The notes under the pieces were generated by a model. The model was not told the origin of the DNA. It saw only the letters and a list, made by a program, of their open reading frames with translations, and did no database searches. A program made the position numbers and the translations under genes. Positions 35,131 through 44,050 of a DNA stretch of 64,000 nucleotides are shown here, one piece after another. How positions within the stretch are numbered: position 1 is the stretch's first letter; the number at the start of each line of letters is the position of its first letter. Source of the DNA: an uncultured Lachnospiraceae bacterium (lineage in GTDB: Bacteria > Bacillota > Clostridia > Lachnospirales > Lachnospiraceae); NCBI GenBank assembly GCA_947172645.1, contig CAMWBY010000005.1, forward strand, positions 146,732-210,731. Direction: 5' to 3'.

Positions 35131-36525
35131 ATGAATACGAAAACAGAAGAAAACAAGTTGGGTACTATGCCAATCGGGCGATTGCTGTTTCAAATGTCAG
35201 TGCCGCTAGTGTTGTCTCTCGTGATACAAGTGTTGTACGGATTGGTTGACAGTCTGTATGTGGCGCGGATTAGCAATGAGGCTTTGACGGCAGTTTCTTT
35301 GTGCATGCCGGTACAATATCTGATAACAGGCATAGGCGCAGGCATTGGGGTGGGTACAAATGCGGTTTTGTCAAAACAGTTAGGCGCGGGGCGCAAGGAA
35401 AATACATGCCACATAGTGAAGAATGGATTGCTGATGGCGTGGTGTGCGTCGCTTCTTTTTATTGTCATTGCGTTGTCCGTGGTTACTCCATTTTTTCATT
35501 TTCAGACGGATATCCCACAGATTTTGGATATGTGCACTGCTTACAGCCGGGTTTTATGTCTGTTTGCTTTTGCGTCTCTGCATCAAGTCTTTTTTGAAAG
35601 GCTCTTGAGCGCAACAGGGAAGACGGGCCTTACAATGATTTCTATGGCGGCAGGTTCCGTCATCAATATTATTTTGGACCCGGTTATGATTTTCGGGTGG
35701 TTTGGCGTGCCTGCACTGGGGATAGAGGGCGCCGCCTACGCCACTGTTATTGCGCAGATGATAGCCGGCCTGATTGGGTTTGGATTGAATATTTCCAAAA
35801 ATAAAGAGGTGACCTTCAGGTTTCCGGATAAGAAACCCGACATGGAGATTATCAGACGGATATTAAATATCGGGATTCCGGTTGCCATAACAAATTGTAT
35901 GATTTCCGTGCTTGCTTTTGGCATTAACAACATTGTATTGCCGCTGTCGGTTGTTGCGCCTGCCGTCTATGTAGCATGTATCAGATTGCAAAGTTTTGCA
36001 GCCATGCCTGCAAACGGGATGAGCGATGCGAATGTATCGATTATTGCTTTCAATCTGGGGGCGGGGAAAAACAAGAGGATACTGGATACTTTGAGGCTGA
36101 GTATTTTTGCGAATCTTGCCATTGGTATTACGGCGGCGGTAGCGTTTTTTATTTTTACGGAGCCGCTTTTGTTGTTGTTTAACGCTTCCGACGAGATGCT
36201 GCGCATTGGCATTCCGGCGTTAAGAACGATTGGGAGTTCTATTCCCCTGATTGGAATCAGTAATATACTGCGTGGGTGCCTGCAGGCGTTAGGGCGCGGA
36301 AAAGACAGCTTTGGGCTGTCTGTCGTACAGGCGGTTTTTCTTTTGGGAGGAGCATGGCTTTTTTCGCTGACAGGGAATCTTGATATGGTATGGCTTTCTT
36401 TTCCTCTGATGGAGGTGGTCAGGGCAGGCTTAGCGGTAGCGCTTGTCAGAAAGTCGTTTTGTTGCTGCGGTATCAGTTTTTGCACAGCAGAAAAAGAATC
36501 CTGTGAATATATCGATTCAGTATAG
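35131..36525 (+). CDS. MATE-family efflux transporter
   Basis: 464 residues from ATG 35131 (GGGGA upstream). Twelve hydrophobic segments in two homologous halves. N-half signatures: LFQMSVPLVLSLVIQVLYGLVDSLYVA and GAGIGVGTNAVLSKQLGAG; the C-half repeats the pattern with GIPVAITNCM and ANVSIIAFNLGAGK. It exports organic cations or metabolites against Na+ or H+. The divergent LysR gene is the likely regulator. The C-terminus CCCGISFC is unusually cysteine-rich. Confidence 0.93.
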   Translation: MNTKTEENKLGTMPIGRLLFQMSVPLVLSLVIQVLYGLVDSLYVARISNEALTAVSLCMPVQYLITGIGAGIGVGTNAVLSKQLGAGRKENTCHIVKNGLLMAWCASLLFIVIALSVVTPFFHFQTDIPQILDMCTAYSRVLCLFAFASLHQVFFERLLSATGKTGLTMISMAAGSVINIILDPVMIFGWFGVPALGIEGAAYATVIAQMIAGLIGFGLNISKNKEVTFRFPDKKPDMEIIRRILNIGIPVAITNCMISVLAFGINNIVLPLSVVAPAVYVACIRLQSFAAMPANGMSDANVSIIAFNLGAGKNKRILDTLRLSIFANLAIGITAAVAFFIFTEPLLLLFNASDEMLRIGIPALRTIGSSIPLIGISNILRGCLQALGRGKDSFGLSVVQAVFLLGGAWLFSLTGNLDMVWLSFPLMEVVRAGLAVALVRKSFCCCGISFCTAEKESCEYIDSV

Positions 36526-36559
36526 TGGTGCGGCAGGAATTATGGTACAATAAAAAAAG

Positions 36560-36657
36560 TAAATTCGCTTTGCGAATTAACTTTGCGAGATTTGCTTCGC
36601 AAACTCGAATAATACATAAAATCTATAGTTAATAAATTCGCTTTGCGAATTAACTTT
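36560..36657 (+). repeat. Pair of 25-bp direct repeats, each a hairpin
   Basis: The two copies begin at 36560 and 36633 and share the core AAATTCGCTTTGCGAATTAA, which folds as AATTCGC-TTT-GCGAATT. Between them lies TTTGC-TTC-GCAAA (near 36589-36602), whose reverse complement also occurs inside the element at 7050-7064. Confidence 0.6.
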
Positions 36658-36711
36658 ACACAGACAGGCCATGTTTTTAAGTGCATGCAAAAGATTGGAG
36701 AAATACGCAGA

Positions 36712-39270
36712 ATGGATAAGATGGTATTGGAACGTAATTGGCAGATGCAGGTAATCGGGGAGAATATTTACGGCATCCCTGAGGAGTGGAGGAACGCCCG
36801 GATTCCGGGTTCTGTTTACGGCAATTTGTTGGAGCAGGGGCTGATGCCGGACCCGCATGACAGGATGAATGAGCTGGAAGCGCTGCGGCTGATGGAGAAT
36901 GATTTCCGGTTCCGTACAACGTTTACCCTGACGAAGGAACAGACGGAGGCTGATTTTCTGCTGCTGCGCTTCGAAGGGATTGATACCCTGGCTGATATTT
37001 ATCTGAATGATGCGCTGCTTGGACATGCGGACAATATGCACCGCGTCTGGGAGTTTGATATTGCAGGCGCAGCGCGGGTGGGAGAGAATACGCTGCGCGT
37101 AGAGCTGCATTCGCCGACTAAGTATATTGCCCAGGAGAATGAGAAGGTCTATTCCAGTGGCTCCGAGGAAGCTATGAAGGGGTTTCCGCATCTGCGGAAA
37201 GCGCATTGCATGTTCGGATGGGACTGGGGCCCAAGACTGCCTGATATGGGTATTTTCAGGGAAGTATGTATCTTATCCGGCAAGATGGCGAGGATAGAAG
37301 AAGTTTACATAACACAGGACTGGCTGCGTGGTAATGCGGTGGATATATCGCCTAGTGGCGTGGATATCCATACCGGAATGGTTGACATAAAGTTTAATGT
37401 CACCATTGAAAACTTTGTGGAAGAAGAACATTACGAGATTCGGACGGCGGTTTATGATGACCAGGGCACACTAATCGGGAGTAAATCTTCTAAAACTTGT
37501 CTGGAAGAGGACGGGCAGGACGAAGAAGCGCAGAAGGAGGGCGCCGCAGGGTGGGATACCATCACCGTGCAGGAGCCGAAACGTTGGTGGCCTCATGGTT
37601 ATGGTGAACAGCCGTTGTATCGTGTGGAAGTCACTTTGGCGGACGAAGCGGGCGCGGTTCTTGATGTGTGGAGCCGCAGAATCGGTCTTCGTACCATGAC
37701 GGTGAATACGAATCAGGACGAGTGGGGAGAGTGCTTCGCCCATGAAGTGAACGGGGTCAAAATCTTTGCCATGGGGGCAGACTATATCCCGGAAGACAAC
37801 ATTTTATCGAGGGTTACGAGGCAGAGTACGGAGCGCCTTTTAAAGGATGCCGTGGCGGCCAACCACAATTGTGTCAGAGTATGGGGAGGCGGGTACTATC
37901 CCGACGACTGGTTTTTTGACTTATGCGACGAGCTTGGATTGATTGTGTGGCAGGACTTTATGTTCGCCTGCGCCTGTTACGAACTGAATGACGAATTTGA
38001 GAGGAATATCGTCGCGGAAATCAGGGATAATGTGAGGCGTATCCGGCATCATGCCTGTCTGGCGCTCTGGTGCGGCAATAATGAAATAGAGAGCGTGATA
38101 TTTGGCCAGATATGGAAGACTTCTCTGAAGCAGAAATATGATTATATTAAAATATTTGAATATATTATCCCTAAGATTTTGCAGGAGGAAGACCCGGTGA
38201 CATTCTACTGGCCGTCGTCCCCGTCATCGGGCGGCAATTTCGACAATCCCTATGACGAGAGCAGAGGAGATACCCATTATTGGGATGTATGGCATGGCAA
38301 TAAGCCTTTTACGGAGTACCGCAAGTTCAGATTCCGGTATGTATCGGAATTTGGATTCCAGTCGTTCCCATGTCTTAAGACGGTGGAAAGCTTTACACTG
38401 CCGAAGGACCGTAATATTTTTTCCAGGGTGATGGAGATGCACCAGAGGAATGTGTCGGCCAACGGTAAGATATTGAATTATCTGTCCGCCACATATCTGT
38501 ACCCTACCAGTTTCGAGATGCTTCTGTATGCTTCGCAGCTTCTGCAGGCGGACGCCATCCGATATGGCATCGAACATTTCCGCAGGCAGCGGGGTAGGTG
38601 CATGGGCACAGTGGTATGGCAGCTCAATGATATTTGGCCGGTGGCGTCCTGGGCGAGCATCGATTATTATGGCCGGTGGAAGGCGCTGCACTATGCGGAG
38701 AAGAGGGCTTTTGCACCGATAATGATTTCCTGTGAGGAGACGGGAGAACTGAGCGAGAGGCCGTTCTGCGTGGCGCAGCCTGCACCCATAGAGATGTCGG
38801 CCAGACTGCATGTGGCCAATGAGACGATGGCTCCGGTTAGCGGCGTGGCGACGTGGCAGCTTCGTTCTGCAAGGGGAGAGGTTTTGCTTGTGGGCGAGGA
38901 GGGCGTGACGGTGGAGCCTTTAAGCGGTACGTGGCTGATGAAGCATAATTTCTCGGCTTTCGATGAACTGGAAGTTTACTTAAGCTATGCCCTCGAAGTG
39001 GACGGCAAAGTGGTGTCGGAGAACACCTGTCTGTTTACGGCGCCGAAGCATTTTGCATTCGAAGACCCGGAACTGTCCTGCAAGAGAGAAGGAGATTATC
39101 TGTTAATCAGTGCGCAGGCATATGCGAAGGGCGTAGAGATTCAGGGTGTGGACGGGGACGTGAAGCTTTCCGATAATTTCTTCGATATGAATCCCGGCGT
39201 GAAGCGGATAGAGATTATGGAGGGGAATGCTACGGAGTTTACGCTGAAATCAGTGTATGATATACGGTAA
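36712..39270 (+). CDS. Beta-mannosidase, glycoside hydrolase family 2
   Basis: 852 residues from ATG 36712 (GGAGA 12 nt upstream). Order: N-terminal jelly-roll sugar-binding domain (about 1-180; WGPRLPDMG, GWDWGP), immunoglobulin-like domain (about 190-310), TIM barrel (about 320-610) and C-terminal beta domains. The acid/base glutamate lies in LALWCGNNE and the nucleophile in VSEFGFQSFP, both as in family-2 beta-mannosidases. No signal peptide, so it cleaves beta-1,4-mannosyl ends of imported mannan oligosaccharides in the cytoplasm. No transporter gene adjoins; a GH4 alpha-galactosidase 5 kb downstream would complement it on galactomannan. Confidence 0.94.
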   Translation: MDKMVLERNWQMQVIGENIYGIPEEWRNARIPGSVYGNLLEQGLMPDPHDRMNELEALRLMENDFRFRTTFTLTKEQTEADFLLLRFEGIDTLADIYLNDALLGHADNMHRVWEFDIAGAARVGENTLRVELHSPTKYIAQENEKVYSSGSEEAMKGFPHLRKAHCMFGWDWGPRLPDMGIFREVCILSGKMARIEEVYITQDWLRGNAVDISPSGVDIHTGMVDIKFNVTIENFVEEEHYEIRTAVYDDQGTLIGSKSSKTCLEEDGQDEEAQKEGAAGWDTITVQEPKRWWPHGYGEQPLYRVEVTLADEAGAVLDVWSRRIGLRTMTVNTNQDEWGECFAHEVNGVKIFAMGADYIPEDNILSRVTRQSTERLLKDAVAANHNCVRVWGGGYYPDDWFFDLCDELGLIVWQDFMFACACYELNDEFERNIVAEIRDNVRRIRHHACLALWCGNNEIESVIFGQIWKTSLKQKYDYIKIFEYIIPKILQEEDPVTFYWPSSPSSGGNFDNPYDESRGDTHYWDVWHGNKPFTEYRKFRFRYVSEFGFQSFPCLKTVESFTLPKDRNIFSRVMEMHQRNVSANGKILNYLSATYLYPTSFEMLLYASQLLQADAIRYGIEHFRRQRGRCMGTVVWQLNDIWPVASWASIDYYGRWKALHYAEKRAFAPIMISCEETGELSERPFCVAQPAPIEMSARLHVANETMAPVSGVATWQLRSARGEVLLVGEEGVTVEPLSGTWLMKHNFSAFDELEVYLSYALEVDGKVVSENTCLFTAPKHFAFEDPELSCKREGDYLLISAQAYAKGVEIQGVDGDVKLSDNFFDMNPGVKRIEIMEGNATEFTLKSVYDIR

Positions 39271-39380
39271 GCGCGGCGGTTTTGCCGCCGAATCCATATA
39301 TTTTGGGCTTGAGGAGGGAAGAAGGCAGTACCGCTTTATGCGGCATACTGTGTTTAACAGGCAAGAGAGGACGGAGGCGA

Positions 39381-40298
39381 ATGAATTGGGATGGATTAAG
39401 CAGCAGTCCTTGTAACCTGTGTCCCAGGGAGTGCATGGTTGACCGGGCAGGGGGACAAGCCGGGTTTTGTCAGATGGACGACAGGATTTATGTGGCGAGG
39501 GCGGCGCTGCATATGTGGGAGGAACCGTGTATATCCGGGGAAAAGGGTTCCGGTACGGTGTTCTTTTCGGGCTGTAATCTGCGTTGCGCCTACTGCCAGA
39601 ATTATGAAATTGCGGCGGGGAAGAGAGGACGGCAGGTTTCCATGAGCAGGCTTGCGGAGATTTTCCTGGAATTGCAGGGGCAGGGGGCGGAGAATATCAA
39701 TCTGGTTACGCCTGACCATTGCGTGACGAAAGTGGCGCAGGCCGTCCTCATGTCAAAAGAAATGGGGCTGCGGCTTCCTGTTGTATATAATTGCAGCGGC
39801 TATGCCAAAAGAGAAGTTGTTAAAAATCTGTCGGGAATCGTGGATATTTTCCTGACAGATTTTAAATATATGGATAAAGGACTTGCAGCAAAATACTCGT
39901 CTGCGCCGGATTATCCTGAGAAAGCAAAAGAAGCTTTGGAGGAGATGGTTTACATAACTGGAGACCCCGCCTTTGACGGCCGCGGCATGATGCGGCGGGG
40001 TGTGCTTGTGAGACACCTACTTCTGCCTGGGCATAAGAAGAATGCAAGAGACGTCATCAGTTATGTATATGGAACTTATGGCGACAGTGTATATTTAAGC
40101 CTTATGAATCAGTATACGCCTTTTTTGCGGCTGCGGGAGAACCCTGACTTCCGGGGACTTTGCAGGAAGGTCACCAAGAGGGAGTATGAGTCGGTGGTGG
40201 ATTATGCCCTGGGGCTTGGCGTGAAAAACGCTTTTATTCAGGAGGGCGATACGGCGAAGGACAGCTTCATCCCTCCATTCAATGAGGAGGGAATCTGA
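39381..40298 (+). CDS. PflA-like radical SAM protein
   Basis: 305 residues from ATG 39381 (GGAGGCGA upstream). An N-terminal cysteine set CNLCPRECMVD and GFC precedes the radical SAM cluster CNLRCAYCQNYEI (about 75). Later motifs are NINLVTPDHC, VVYNCSGY and VDIFLTDFKYMD, typical of the COG1313 group related to pyruvate formate-lyase activases. The target protein is unknown; no glycyl-radical enzyme is encoded nearby. Such stand-alone genes are common in anaerobes. Confidence 0.9.
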   Translation: MNWDGLSSSPCNLCPRECMVDRAGGQAGFCQMDDRIYVARAALHMWEEPCISGEKGSGTVFFSGCNLRCAYCQNYEIAAGKRGRQVSMSRLAEIFLELQGQGAENINLVTPDHCVTKVAQAVLMSKEMGLRLPVVYNCSGYAKREVVKNLSGIVDIFLTDFKYMDKGLAAKYSSAPDYPEKAKEALEEMVYITGDPAFDGRGMMRRGVLVRHLLLPGHKKNARDVISYVYGTYGDSVYLSLMNQYTPFLRLRENPDFRGLCRKVTKREYESVVDYALGLGVKNAFIQEGDTAKDSFIPPFNEEGI

Positions 40299-40321
40299 GA
40301 AGGCAGCAACGGAAAAAGCAG

Positions 40322-40350
40322 GTGACTTTTTCGTGGAAAAGGAGTATAAT
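40322..40350 (+). promoter_or_regulatory. Probable promoter of the second MATE gene
   Basis: TATAAT at 40345 with GTGACT 17 nt upstream (40322); the -35 is weak. Confidence 0.45.
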
Positions 40351-40408
40351 CAAAAATTACACACGCCCGGAATAATGTGGCATTATAAAATAAGACAGGA
40401 GGATTGAA

Positions 40409-41785
40409 ATGGGACTACTTAAAAAATTTCTTGAACCCGTAGACATGACCGAGGGTGCGCCTTGGAAGAAAATTATTTTGTTCGCGGTTCCGATGTTGGT
40501 GGGTAATATCGCACAGCAGCTCTACAACACAGTGGACAGCGTTGTGGTTGGTAACTATGTGGGGGATAATGCGCTTGCGGCGGTTGGCAGTGCGGGGCCA
40601 ATCCTAAATCTCCTGATTGTATTGTTTGTCGGAATCAGTGTGGGGGCCGGAATTATGGTATCGCAGTATTTCGGCGCGAAGGACAGGGAGAAACTTTCCG
40701 TCACCATCGGAAACTGTATCACGCTGACTGCAATTGCCACCTTGTTTGTGATGGTGGCGGCATCTTTGGTGGCGAGGCCGCTTCTGGAACTTTTGGATAC
40801 GCCGGAGTCAATCATTGACTGGTGCCATTCCTATCTGTTGATTCTGTTTATCGGTTCTGCGGGGCTTGCCTATTACAATATCCTGAGCGGAATCTTAAGA
40901 GGGCTTGGGGATTCCATGTCGGCGCTTGCTTACCTGCTTGTGTCCACGGTGATTAATATTGTGCTTGATTTATTGTTCGTAGCCAAGCTTGGTATGGGTG
41001 TCAACGGCGTTGCCCTGGCTACGGTGATTGCCCAGTTAGTTTCCGCAATGCTGTGCCAGTATAGGCTGATGAAGATGAAGGAATATTTTGATATCAATAC
41101 CGGCTATCTTAAAATAAAGAAGGAATACAGTGGTAAAATCATCCGCTTAGGTCTTCCTTCCGGTATCACGCAGGCTATTTTGTCCATGGCCATGATTGTA
41201 GTACAGTCCCTGACCAACAGTTTCGGGGAGATGTTCATCGCTGCCAACGTAATCGTCATGCGTGTGGACGGATTCGCTATGATGCCGAACTTCTCTTTCG
41301 GCACGGCCATGACTACATATGCGGGACAGAACGTGGGGGCAAGACGGGACGACAGGGTAGATTCCGGCGCGAAGCAGGGTACTTGGATTGCGGTGGTCAT
41401 TTCCGCCGTGATTACCGCATTGATTTTGATTTTCGGCAAGACGCTTATGGGAATCTTTACGAAGACGCCGGAGTTGGTGGACTTGAGCCGGGATATGATG
41501 GGAATCCTTGCGGTAGGATATGTCGCGATGGCGGTGACGCAGAGTCTTTCAGGCGTGATGCGCGGTGCGGGCGATACGATGACGCCGATGTGGATATCCA
41601 TCGCTACGACCATCTTTATCCGTGTGCCGATTGCTTACGGCATTTCGTTCTTCACAAGAACGCCTGAACTGCCTAACGGCAGGCAGGAGTGTATCTTCAT
41701 ATCGCTCCTTCTTTCATGGCTGATAGGCGCGTTGATTACGTTTATTTTCTATAAGCGGGGTAAGTGGAAAGAGAGTGCAATTTAG
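40409..41785 (+). CDS. MATE-family efflux transporter
   Basis: 458 residues, twelve hydrophobic segments. Signatures: MLVGNIAQQLYNTVDSVVVGNYVG, FVGISVGAGIMVSQYFGA, and GLPSGITQAILSMAMIVVQSLTN in the second half. It differs clearly from the MATE gene at 35131, so the two are not a recent duplication. It exports drugs or metabolites with Na+ or H+. AGGAGG precedes the start, and a terminator hairpin follows at 41806. No regulator adjoins. Confidence 0.93.
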   Translation: MGLLKKFLEPVDMTEGAPWKKIILFAVPMLVGNIAQQLYNTVDSVVVGNYVGDNALAAVGSAGPILNLLIVLFVGISVGAGIMVSQYFGAKDREKLSVTIGNCITLTAIATLFVMVAASLVARPLLELLDTPESIIDWCHSYLLILFIGSAGLAYYNILSGILRGLGDSMSALAYLLVSTVINIVLDLLFVAKLGMGVNGVALATVIAQLVSAMLCQYRLMKMKEYFDINTGYLKIKKEYSGKIIRLGLPSGITQAILSMAMIVVQSLTNSFGEMFIAANVIVMRVDGFAMMPNFSFGTAMTTYAGQNVGARRDDRVDSGAKQGTWIAVVISAVITALILIFGKTLMGIFTKTPELVDLSRDMMGILAVGYVAMAVTQSLSGVMRGAGDTMTPMWISIATTIFIRVPIAYGISFFTRTPELPNGRQECIFISLLLSWLIGALITFIFYKRGKWKESAI

Positions 41786-41805
41786 TAGGTAAAGCGTATG
41801 TATTC

Positions 41806-41835
41806 TTGTAACGCAGGCTGTGTAGGCCTGCGTTC
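41806..41835 (+). terminator. Hairpin terminator after the MATE gene
   Basis: AACGCAGGC pairs with GCCTGCGTT over a short loop and is followed by CTTTG, a weak T-run. Confidence 0.5.
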
Positions 41836-41944
41836 TTTGTACATAATATACAAAAATAACCAATCAATATTGTAACAAACAGAAAAGATGAATGGGTGTA
41901 CATAAAAGGCGACATATGACGTATTTGGGGCCGGGGAAAAGAGA

Positions 41945-41950
41945 TATAAT
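41945..41950 (+). promoter_or_regulatory. -10 element TATAAT before deoB
   Basis: Consensus TATAAT about 50 nt before the start codon; no clear -35 at the expected distance. Confidence 0.4.
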
Positions 41951-42000
41951 ACCATTAAGGTAAGAAAGCAGAAGAAAAATAGAAAGGAATGGTTATTAAA

Positions 42001-43191
42001 ATGAGCAGATTTAAACGGGTTTTTACGATTGTGATTGATTCCTTGGGGGTAGGGGCGCTTGATGACGCGGCGGCCTATGGCGATGCGGGGACGGATACCC
42101 TGGGGCATATTGCGGCGTCTGTTGAGAATTTCCGTATTCCTAATTTGCAGAAGCTTGGCATGGCGAACCTGCATTCCCTGGCAGGGGTGGCGCCTGTGGA
42201 GAAGCCCCTTGCCTACTATATGAAGATGAAAGAGGCAAGCGTGGGCAAGGATACGATGACCGGGCATTGGGAGATGATGGGGCTTCATGTCACCACGCCT
42301 TTCAGGACTTTTACGGAGACCGGCTTCCCTCAGGAACTTCTTGACGAACTGTCCAAGAGAACCGGGCGCACCATCATCGGCAATAAGAGCGCCAGTGGGA
42401 CGGAAATCCTGGAAGAACTGGCGGAGGAAGAAATTGCCACAGGACATATGATAGTATATACATCGGCCGATTCCGTGCTGCAGATTTGCGGGAACGAGGA
42501 GACTTTCGGACTGGACGAACTGTACCGCTGCTGTGAGATTGCCAGGGAAATCACTATGAAAGACGAGTGGAAAGTAGGCAGGGTGATTGCCAGGCCCTAT
42601 GTGGGGAAGAAGAGGGGAGAGTTCAAGCGCACCAGCAACCGACATGATTACGCGCTGAAACCATACGGAAGGACTGCATTGAATGTGCTGAAAGATGCCG
42701 GACTTGACGTTATCTCCGTGGGTAAAATATTTGATATCTTCGACGGGGAAGGACTGACCCAGTCCAATAAATCCAAGAGTTCCGTACACGGCATGGAACA
42801 GACGATTGAGATTGCGGGACGGGATTTTAACGGGTTGTGTTATGTAAACTTAGTAGATTTTGATGCATTGTGGGGACATCGCAGGAATGTGAAAGGATAT
42901 GCCGAGGAACTGGAGAGATTCGATGAGAAGCTGGGTACGCTGCTTGGACTTCTGCGAGAGGACGATTTGCTCATACTCACCGCTGACCATGGAAACGACC
43001 CCACCCATACGGGAACCGACCATACGAGGGAAAAAGTACCGTTCTTAGCCTATTCCCCTTCCATGCAGGGAGCAGGGAGGCTTCCCGAGGCGGAGAACTT
43101 TGCGTTGATTGGGGCGACAATTGCGGAGAACTTCGGCTTGCGGATGCCCGAAGGGACAATCGGAGAATCGATTCTTGGGTTGTTGAAATAG
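42001..43191 (+). CDS. deoB: Phosphopentomutase
   Basis: 396 residues from ATG 42001. Alkaline-phosphatase fold metal sites are visible: [13 protein letters not shown], the phosphorylated threonine in [32 protein letters not shown], and the second metal set in [21 protein letters not shown]. It interconverts ribose/deoxyribose 1- and 5-phosphates in nucleoside salvage, using Mn2+. AAAGGA lies 14 nt upstream, a little long; ATG 41989 would be too close. No other deo gene adjoins. Confidence 0.96.
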   Translation: MSRFKRVFTIVIDSLGVGALDDAAAYGDAGTDTLGHIAASVENFRIPNLQKLGMANLHSLAGVAPVEKPLAYYMKMKEASVGKDTMTGHWEMMGLHVTTPFRTFTETGFPQELLDELSKRTGRTIIGNKSASGTEILEELAEEEIATGHMIVYTSADSVLQICGNEETFGLDELYRCCEIAREITMKDEWKVGRVIARPYVGKKRGEFKRTSNRHDYALKPYGRTALNVLKDAGLDVISVGKIFDIFDGEGLTQSNKSKSSVHGMEQTIEIAGRDFNGLCYVNLVDFDALWGHRRNVKGYAEELERFDEKLGTLLGLLREDDLLILTADHGNDPTHTGTDHTREKVPFLAYSPSMQGAGRLPEAENFALIGATIAENFGLRMPEGTIGESILGLLK

Positions 43192-43230
43192 ATGCCGGTG
43201 GGCGATTGTATGATGAAAGGAGTTACATAA

Positions 43231-43839
43231 ATGGACACGCATATGGTCATAGAGATGGTGGGGTATTTTGCATCCTTGCTTGTACTGGTATCCTTCCTGA
43301 TGTCGTCCGTCATCAAGCTTCGGATTGTTAATTCAGTCGGCTCGTTTATTTTCGCCGTGTATGCGGTGATTATCCGGTCTTATCCTACGGCGCTTATGAA
43401 TTTCTGTCTTGTGGGGATTAACATCTACTATCTTCACAAACTTTTGAAATCCACCAGGCGGTATGCCGTGACGGCGGAGGAGCCGGGGAATGCATCTTTG
43501 CAGTATTTTCTGGATTACTATAAGGAAGATATCCGAAAATATTTTCCAAGTTACGATTCTGTCAGCGCCGGGGTGGACACGGCATATGTCGTTTGGCATG
43601 ATGCGGTTCCGGCAGGAGTGACGCTTGGACGGGACACAAGGGACGGTAATTTCGAGATTGCCTTGGATTATACCACACCTCAATATCGAGATTGCTCGGT
43701 GGGAAAATATTTATATGCCCAGTTGGCGGCGCAGGGATTTTCCGGGCTTTCTTTCCCGGACGCACCGGGCAGCCATGTGGATTATCTGCGGAAAGTGGGA
43801 TTTGTGGAAGAAAACGGGATTTACCGGAAAAAACTGTAG
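43231..43839 (+). CDS. YgjV-like membrane domain fused to a GNAT-like domain
   Basis: 202 residues. The first 75 residues form three closely spaced membrane segments with the YgjV look: VGYFASLLVLVSFLMSSVIKLRIVNSVGS and TALMNFCLVGINIYYL. The C-terminal 120 residues are soluble; VPAGVTLGRD, FEIALDYTTPQYRDCSVGKYLY and YLRKVGFVEENGIYRKKL follow the strand-helix order and final YxKxGF pattern of GNAT acetyltransferases, though the pyrophosphate loop is degenerate. It follows deoB by 39 nt, so co-transcription is likely. Confidence 0.78.
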   Translation: MDTHMVIEMVGYFASLLVLVSFLMSSVIKLRIVNSVGSFIFAVYAVIIRSYPTALMNFCLVGINIYYLHKLLKSTRRYAVTAEEPGNASLQYFLDYYKEDIRKYFPSYDSVSAGVDTAYVVWHDAVPAGVTLGRDTRDGNFEIALDYTTPQYRDCSVGKYLYAQLAAQGFSGLSFPDAPGSHVDYLRKVGFVEENGIYRKKL

Positions 43840-43866
43840 CAGGACAATTTTAACAGGTATCTTAGG

Positions 43867-43904
43867 GGACTGTCGCGAAGTATAGTTTTGCGGCAGTCTT
43901 TTTC
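43867..43904 (+). terminator. Rho-independent terminator after the YgjV-GNAT gene
   Basis: GACTGTCGC pairs with GCGGCAGTC across a 14-nt loop and is followed by T5. Confidence 0.7.
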
Positions 43905-43948
43905 GTGTAATAGGGAATTGCTTTGCCAGGTTAGCCGGGGAAAATATA

Positions 43949-43978
43949 TTTACGCTGTTGTCGAATGTGTGCTATGAT
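43949..43978 (+). promoter_or_regulatory. Promoter TTTACG-18-TATGAT upstream of the GH4 gene
   Basis: TTTACG at 43949 and TGC-TATGAT ending at 43978. As no terminator or promoter was seen between the GH4 gene and 45405, it may also serve the GTPase operon. Confidence 0.5.
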
Positions 43979-44050
43979 TGTTGAAGATAGCATTGCTATG
44001 CCAGAAGAAAGATAATGGAAAACAGATAACATAATACAGGAGGAAGGGCA

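Noticed and set aside
36560..36657. CRISPR array
   Set aside because: Only two repeats with one spacer, each repeat being self-complementary and AT-rich, and no cas genes.
41782..42789. 335-codon open frame on the minus strand
   Set aside because: Antisense to deoB, which has all its metal-site motifs; composition is that of a shadow frame.
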